Shown piece after piece: positions 56,866 through 64,000 of a stretch of DNA of 64,000 nt. How positions within the stretch are numbered: the stretch's first letter is position 1; each line of letters opens with the position of its first letter. Source of the DNA: Talpa occidentalis (lineage: Eukaryota > Chordata > Mammalia > Eulipotyphla > Talpidae); assembly GCF_014898055.3 (NCBI RefSeq), contig NW_023602073.1:88640678-88704677 (forward strand), read 5' to 3'. The notes below the pieces were generated by a model. It did not search any database. It was given only the letters and a program-made list of their open reading frames with translations, and had not been told where the DNA came from. A program made the position numbers and the translations under genes.

Positions 56866-59057
56866 AGGAGGACAGATGGAAAGCTACTGCAGTAACACAA
56901 CTGAGAGTTCAAAGTGGTTCACACAAGCATGATAGTGAAAGCAGTGGAAATCGTCAAGTGTTGAATACATGTAGAAGACAGATAATTTTGTGATGGACTA
57001 GAATTGGAATATGAGAGAAAAGAGAAAAGGGAATTGAGGAAAATACCAGAGACAACTGTTAAGAAGTCACTGCTGGGATGAAGAGAGCTGGAATGCGATA
57101 GGTTTGAGGGGAAAGCTTAAAAAATAAGTTTTGCTTTGCTCTAATTTGAGATATTGCCTGATGGTATCTGAACAGTAATTTTATCTATAAATAGCTATTA
57201 CGTTATCCTATACAGTGAGTACATTAGAGTTACACCCACAGATTTTATCACTTTTATACATAGAGGGGTTTGGGGTTAAAGTTTGTTTGGAAAAGGTTTC
57301 CTGTCACTTAAGTAAAAAAGAAAAAAATAGTAGGAAAGATCTGAAAATTGTTAATTCTATTTTTCAATATTGACTATTAATTTTACTAGGCAAATATTTC
57401 TCCTAAAAGGAAGGTATCTGCGTCAACAATAAGTGTAACACTGTGGCATAGCCCAGAATCATTATAATGATAAATCTTATTCTCCAGTAGCTCTTGAAGA
57501 ACTAAGAATGTTGGGTTATAGTAGATTTTTGTCACTTAGCACTTAAAACCATTTAGGAGGTAAAAATGCACTGAATATTCCTCAAAATGTTCAGTCTCAT
57601 GATTTGAGAAACAAGTACCTGACATCTTCCCTTTCTAAGCCATAAAAATTACTATAGGTCTACCTGAAATGTCATTTCTTCTAGAGTCCTTATCTGAAAC
57701 TGATAAATGCTGTCCTGATTCAATTTTTGTGATATATTTAAAATCAATTTGTCAATTAAGCATATTAGATCATTTGATGTTTCTATTTTTGAGTATTCAT
57801 GAGCATTGTGTTCATCACACATTGTTTTTAGAATAAATACTCTATAAGGTAACTTTTTATTCACTGTATTGCTTTCTTAACCCTAAGCATTTAAAAATGA
57901 CCTATTACTCTGGCTTCCAGCATTCTTAACAACATAAGGAATGTCAAATATGATCTGAAATGACTTTATAACATCTGAGGAATTTTGTTTTTTAATAAGC
58001 ATTTTCAATATCTGCATTAGTGGTTTTTTTTTTGCTTAATTAATTCAAAAAGAATTAGTCATGGAAAATATTTTCATTTTTTGACACATGCACTATCAAC
58101 CACTTAATGACCTCTCAGTTACTTTCCAACTTTATAACTATGCATCAAGAGAAATATTATATTTAAGAAAATGACTAAAGAATAAAAATAATTTCCCCTT
58201 ACTGTTAGAGCCTCTGAAAGACTAACGCCAAACCTTGCTAACGAAAGAACAGTCTATAATATCCTTATCTTAGAATATTTAAAATCTGCCCCACATAAAT
58301 TTAGTAGTGAATATATCCCACAACTGTACTTTAAGTAAACAGTGAAATTAAAATATGCCAACAGTGGATCCAGATGTGAGACTGCATAATTATCAAATCA
58401 AGGCAGACCAGATAAAGTAAACTGCAATCTCGGGACAAAAGAATTATCTTCTCACAGGAACATAATGCTACAAACTTCAAAAGCTCATCAAAACAGTCTT
58501 GAAATGAAAAAAAGAGGTTTACCTTATTAGCCAGTTAGATGGCTAATCAATTTTCTTTAATCAATCTGTCTACTGCAAAAAAATAATATATCAGCCTACA
58601 TTTATCATCACTGACAAAACAGTATAGAAAAATTGTGGACAAATATGTGGTATTTTCTGATAAATCTTCCTTAGATAAAGGCAAAGTAACAACAAGAAGA
58701 GCAGGCTGTGAAATCCAAATTAAAGTAATTCATAATTATAAAGCTGAAACAAGAACTCAACTGAGGCAGATACAATACTTGGAGATGTTGTCTTAAAATT
58801 TTTCAAAGCTCTCTAGGGATTAAAAGCCCTACAGTCTCCCTAGTATTTAACTCTACAAAGGAGAATTTATATTTAATTCTAAATATGGCAGTGATTAAAA
58901 AAAAAAATCTTCCCATTGTTTAACCAAATATGCTTGGGGAATAGAATATATGTCCCTTTCATTTACTTTAAAGTAAATGCTAAATAGCTCATATTTTTAA
59001 AGAATTCCAAATCCATAAGAGCAGATAGATCTTATTTCTATAACATGTTATCTCTCT
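56866..59057 (-). other. PHIP intron, nothing recognised
   Basis: About 2.2 kb of AT-rich intronic DNA. The 70-codon ORF at 57,652-57,864 shows no motif. Confidence 0.5.
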
Positions 59058-59324
59058 CTTTTTTTTTAAAGATTTATTTATTTATTTATACAAGCACTGG
59101 GTACAGTCAGAAGCACGAGAGGGTGAGAGAATTCACCAGAGCCAGAGCAGAAAGCAGAGCAGGCAGACTGACGAAGTACACCGCTAAGGGGAGCAGCGGG
59201 CGGCAGGAGAGGTGTACGCGCCATGCAAGACCCTTGCCCAGCGGCTGGGGATCAAACTGGCGCTGCAGAGGCTGAAGGCAGCTTTGCAACCCAGCGCTCA
59301 ACCGGTGTGCCACAGGGGAGGCCC
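59058..59324 (-). mobile_element. tRNA-derived SINE, group Y
   Basis: Complete copy (CACTGGGTACAGTCAG; head ending GTGCCACAGGGGAGGCCC). Flanks TGTTATCTCTC and TGTATCTCTTAC are a diverged duplication. Confidence 0.94.
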
Positions 59325-59860
59325 CTGTATCTCTTACTTTTTCTTATCTGTCTCAAATTATCCAGAGACTGAGAAAATGTAACAATTAAACTAATACTAC
59401 TACTGATCTAAGAAGTTCATACTCTGTAAACTAATGAAGGCTGATTACAACAGTATTATCTCACTTAGATTCCGATGCGCATGTGTTCAATGATACACAT
59501 TTCTTCAGGTGATGTTCTCCCTGTTTTTCATCATTTACAGTGATAACAATGCAATTGGTTAAAAAGTAAAGCCAATTAAAAGATCAATAAACCTCAGTTT
59601 TATAGCATTTTTTTTGCATAAATAAATGAAAACCACTGAATTATCAAGAAAAATCTGCTACTGTAAGATTAAGTGCTTCATATTTAGAATGAGAATTGTA
59701 CATTTCAATATTATCACATGGTAATTATCTACAATTTGAGTAAACACATTTTGACATAATTTACTACTGCATGCATATATCTCAGCCTTTTTGTATTATT
59801 ACTTGCTGGTACACCTCAACAATGTTTATGTTCAACTGCACTTTTTCCATGTAAGCTTTA

Positions 59861-62289
<2,429 letters not shown>

Positions 62290-62366
62290 CTAGAACTGCC
62301 ATCACTGTGCCATGCTCTCTCTTCCTCTTCTGATGTTCCACCACTGACAGCAACAACTTCACCCTC
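62290..62366 (-). CDS. PHIP: PHIP coding exon (1st of 19 in window)
   Basis: Fragment residues 1-25 plus two bases. Acceptor ATCATATAG; donor CTAG|GTAACT. Peptide EGEVVAVSGGTSEEEE then RAWHSDGSS: acidic and Ser-rich. The first base is in phase 0. Upstream exons lie beyond the window. Confidence 0.94.
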
Positions 62367-63039
62367 CTATATGATATTTGAATACATATTTTATTGTGTA
62401 ATTTTACAAGTCAATATTCTGATTATTAAAAATAGCAGTAATAGCTACTAGTTCCAATCACATTAGCATATTTAAATTAAAACCTGACTCAAATTAGTTG
62501 CAGACAGGTCTTACATTTTTATGTTAAAAAAAATCATAAAATGTATTTAATATTAAATGTATCTAAAGATGTAATTAATATTTATTAATACCAGATTCAG
62601 AGCAATCTTTCACATGGTTAATGTATTTTTGCTTTTTGCTCACTGTCTTTTTAAATGCCTCATAACATATCTTCTAGATTGAATAATACCAAATTCTACA
62701 GTTTACATTTGAATTCAATTTTGAGGCCTTTTGAAAAATTTAAGCTTTCTTTTTCTACAGATGCCCTGAGAAGCTGAAAATTATAAACTTTTATCATTAT
62801 CAAAATAGCTTTATATATGAGACATAGAAGTGATATTTCAACTTTGATATTACTTCATGCTAATGGTAGCAGATTAAAAACTATCCAAAAACTGTTTCTC
62901 TGAAGTAAATATACATTAATTAATGTAGAATATTACCTGGGAAGTAATTTTCTTTACAAAAATTATTCTTTTTTGGGGGTTACAAAATTTTACAAAATTT
63001 CTCCCTCATTCAAATAAACTATGATTTAATGAAAATAGT

Positions 63040-63090
63040 AGTTAGCATTAATCAAACTTTTGTTAATGTCAGAAACTATTCTAAGAACAT

Positions 63091-63139
<49 letters not shown>

Positions 63140-63255
63140 TTAACAAAACACTGATGGTGAAAGGGAGCAGTTATTTAAATTAAGAAGCCAAAGGTTAGGA
63201 AATTTGCCCAAGGCAGTATAATTAACAAGCAACAAAGTCTGATTTAAACTAGTTC
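63040..63255 (+). mobile_element. MIR with an internal TA array
   Basis: Left part AATGTCAGAAACTATTCTAAG and right part AGGTTAGGAAATTTGCCC, AAGCAACAAAGTCTGATT follow MIR in order. The TA array sits where MIR normally has a TATATTAA-like stretch. Confidence 0.55.
63095..63136 (+). repeat. (TA)n microsatellite
   Basis: 21 uninterrupted TA units preceded by TGTG, in the PHIP intron at the window end. Confidence 0.97.
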
Positions 63256-64000
63256 ATATTACTACAAAGCTTCAAATCTCCTAAGAATGTTTCAGTATTA
63301 TTACTTGCTGGGCACATTCAAATCATGATTCAAGAGGATACTGAGAAGTATTCCTTTATTAATTAACGAGTATATTTTGGGAGAAAAGTTTTTCCTTGAT
63401 GATGTATTAATAACAAATAAGTGTGAATTACATAACTATTCCAGATTTTAAGAAACTAAGCAAATATGAAAACATCAAAATCATCTACATTCAACAAACT
63501 TAATCTCCAGTTAATACAACTAAAAGAAATCTAAAACAAATGCTGATTACTCCCAACCTTAGTGTATATTTCTACATTCCATAGACAAAATTAAGATACT
63601 ATATTGAAGTACTAAACATTTGAAACAAAAAGGGATTCTTTCCATTAATATACTGTGCCCAAGGGGACACTGTTCTCAACGTGTTCCTTAGAAATTGATT
63701 CAAATGCCCTAAAAGATTAAGACATAAATTAGGTTTAAAGACAAATGAAGGATTTAGTAATATTTTCAAATATAATTGATATACATGAAAAGTTTCTAAT
63801 AAACTAAATCATATCAAAATATTATTAAAAAACAATATTGAAAAGAACATACCATGTAAAATAAAGAAGTACTTTATAAGCCCACATCTTTTTTTTTATT
63901 TTTGTGTGTGTACATCTAAGATGTCATGTGTCAAGTTCATATAATTAGCATATTTTCTAACAACCACTGGAGAATAACTTTTAAATTGTGGTTAGAATAC

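Larger units (their letters stand above)
62367..64000 (-). other. PHIP intron running out of the window
   Basis: No further exon was found up to 64,000. It contains the MIR and TA array listed separately. Confidence 0.6.

Noticed and set aside
63835..63870. Possible further PHIP exon ending near 63,850 (ACATACCATG on +)
   Set aside because: The donor-like sequence has no matching open, PHIP-like peptide or acceptor beside it.

Overview
The window is nuclear DNA of a placental mammal. It holds the end of one spliced gene on the + strand and the 3' half of another on the - strand, arranged tail to tail. Both were recognised from translated exons with GT-AG splice sites and matching reading phases. 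The first is IRAK1BP1 (SIMPL): its last two coding exons lie at 454-584 and 691-961. The second is PHIP (BRWD2/DCAF14). Nineteen coding exons run from 62,366 down to the stop codon at 22,248, followed by a long 3' UTR reaching about 17.4 kb. The nineteen exons join without a frame break into 3003 nt, that is 1000 residues plus stop. This equals the C-terminal 1000 of the about 1821 residues of human PHIP, including the cryptic Tudor region, both bromodomains and the basic tail.

Layout: 1-1.2 kb IRAK1BP1 3' end; 1.2-17.3 kb intergenic, AT-rich with many repeats, but with a GC- and CpG-rich block at about 8.82-9.56 kb that carries a CTCF-like motif, and three solo LTRs at 10.5, 11.1 and 15.6 kb; 17.4-22.25 kb PHIP 3' UTR; 22.25-62.37 kb PHIP exons and introns; 62.4-64 kb PHIP intron continuing out of the window.

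The dominant repeat is a lineage-specific tRNA-derived SINE. I count 32 copies, in three diagnostic groups that I call O (old), M (middle) and Y (young), many with exact target-site duplications. I do not recognise it as primate Alu, rodent B1/B2, carnivore SINEC, equid ERE or vespertilionid VES. Its head resembles tRNA-SINEs of several laurasiatherian lineages, so a laurasiatherian (for example a bat) is a guess only. Two nearly identical 5'-truncated L1 copies show recent L1 activity. Older MIR, L2, L1 and hAT (MER5-type) fragments are shared mammalian background.

The two genes are not known to work together. PHIP is a chromatin reader and CRL4 substrate receptor. IRAK1BP1 is a modulator of TNF/IL-1 to NF-kB signalling. 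There is no prokaryotic content, CRISPR array or operon. What is most worth checking is at the level of repeats and gene structure: the SINE family itself, two places where SINEs share a target site, bipartite SINE tails, a 1.19-kb class II-like solo LTR with an ORF, a NAGNAG acceptor at the last PHIP exon, and the CpG-rich block between the convergent gene ends.
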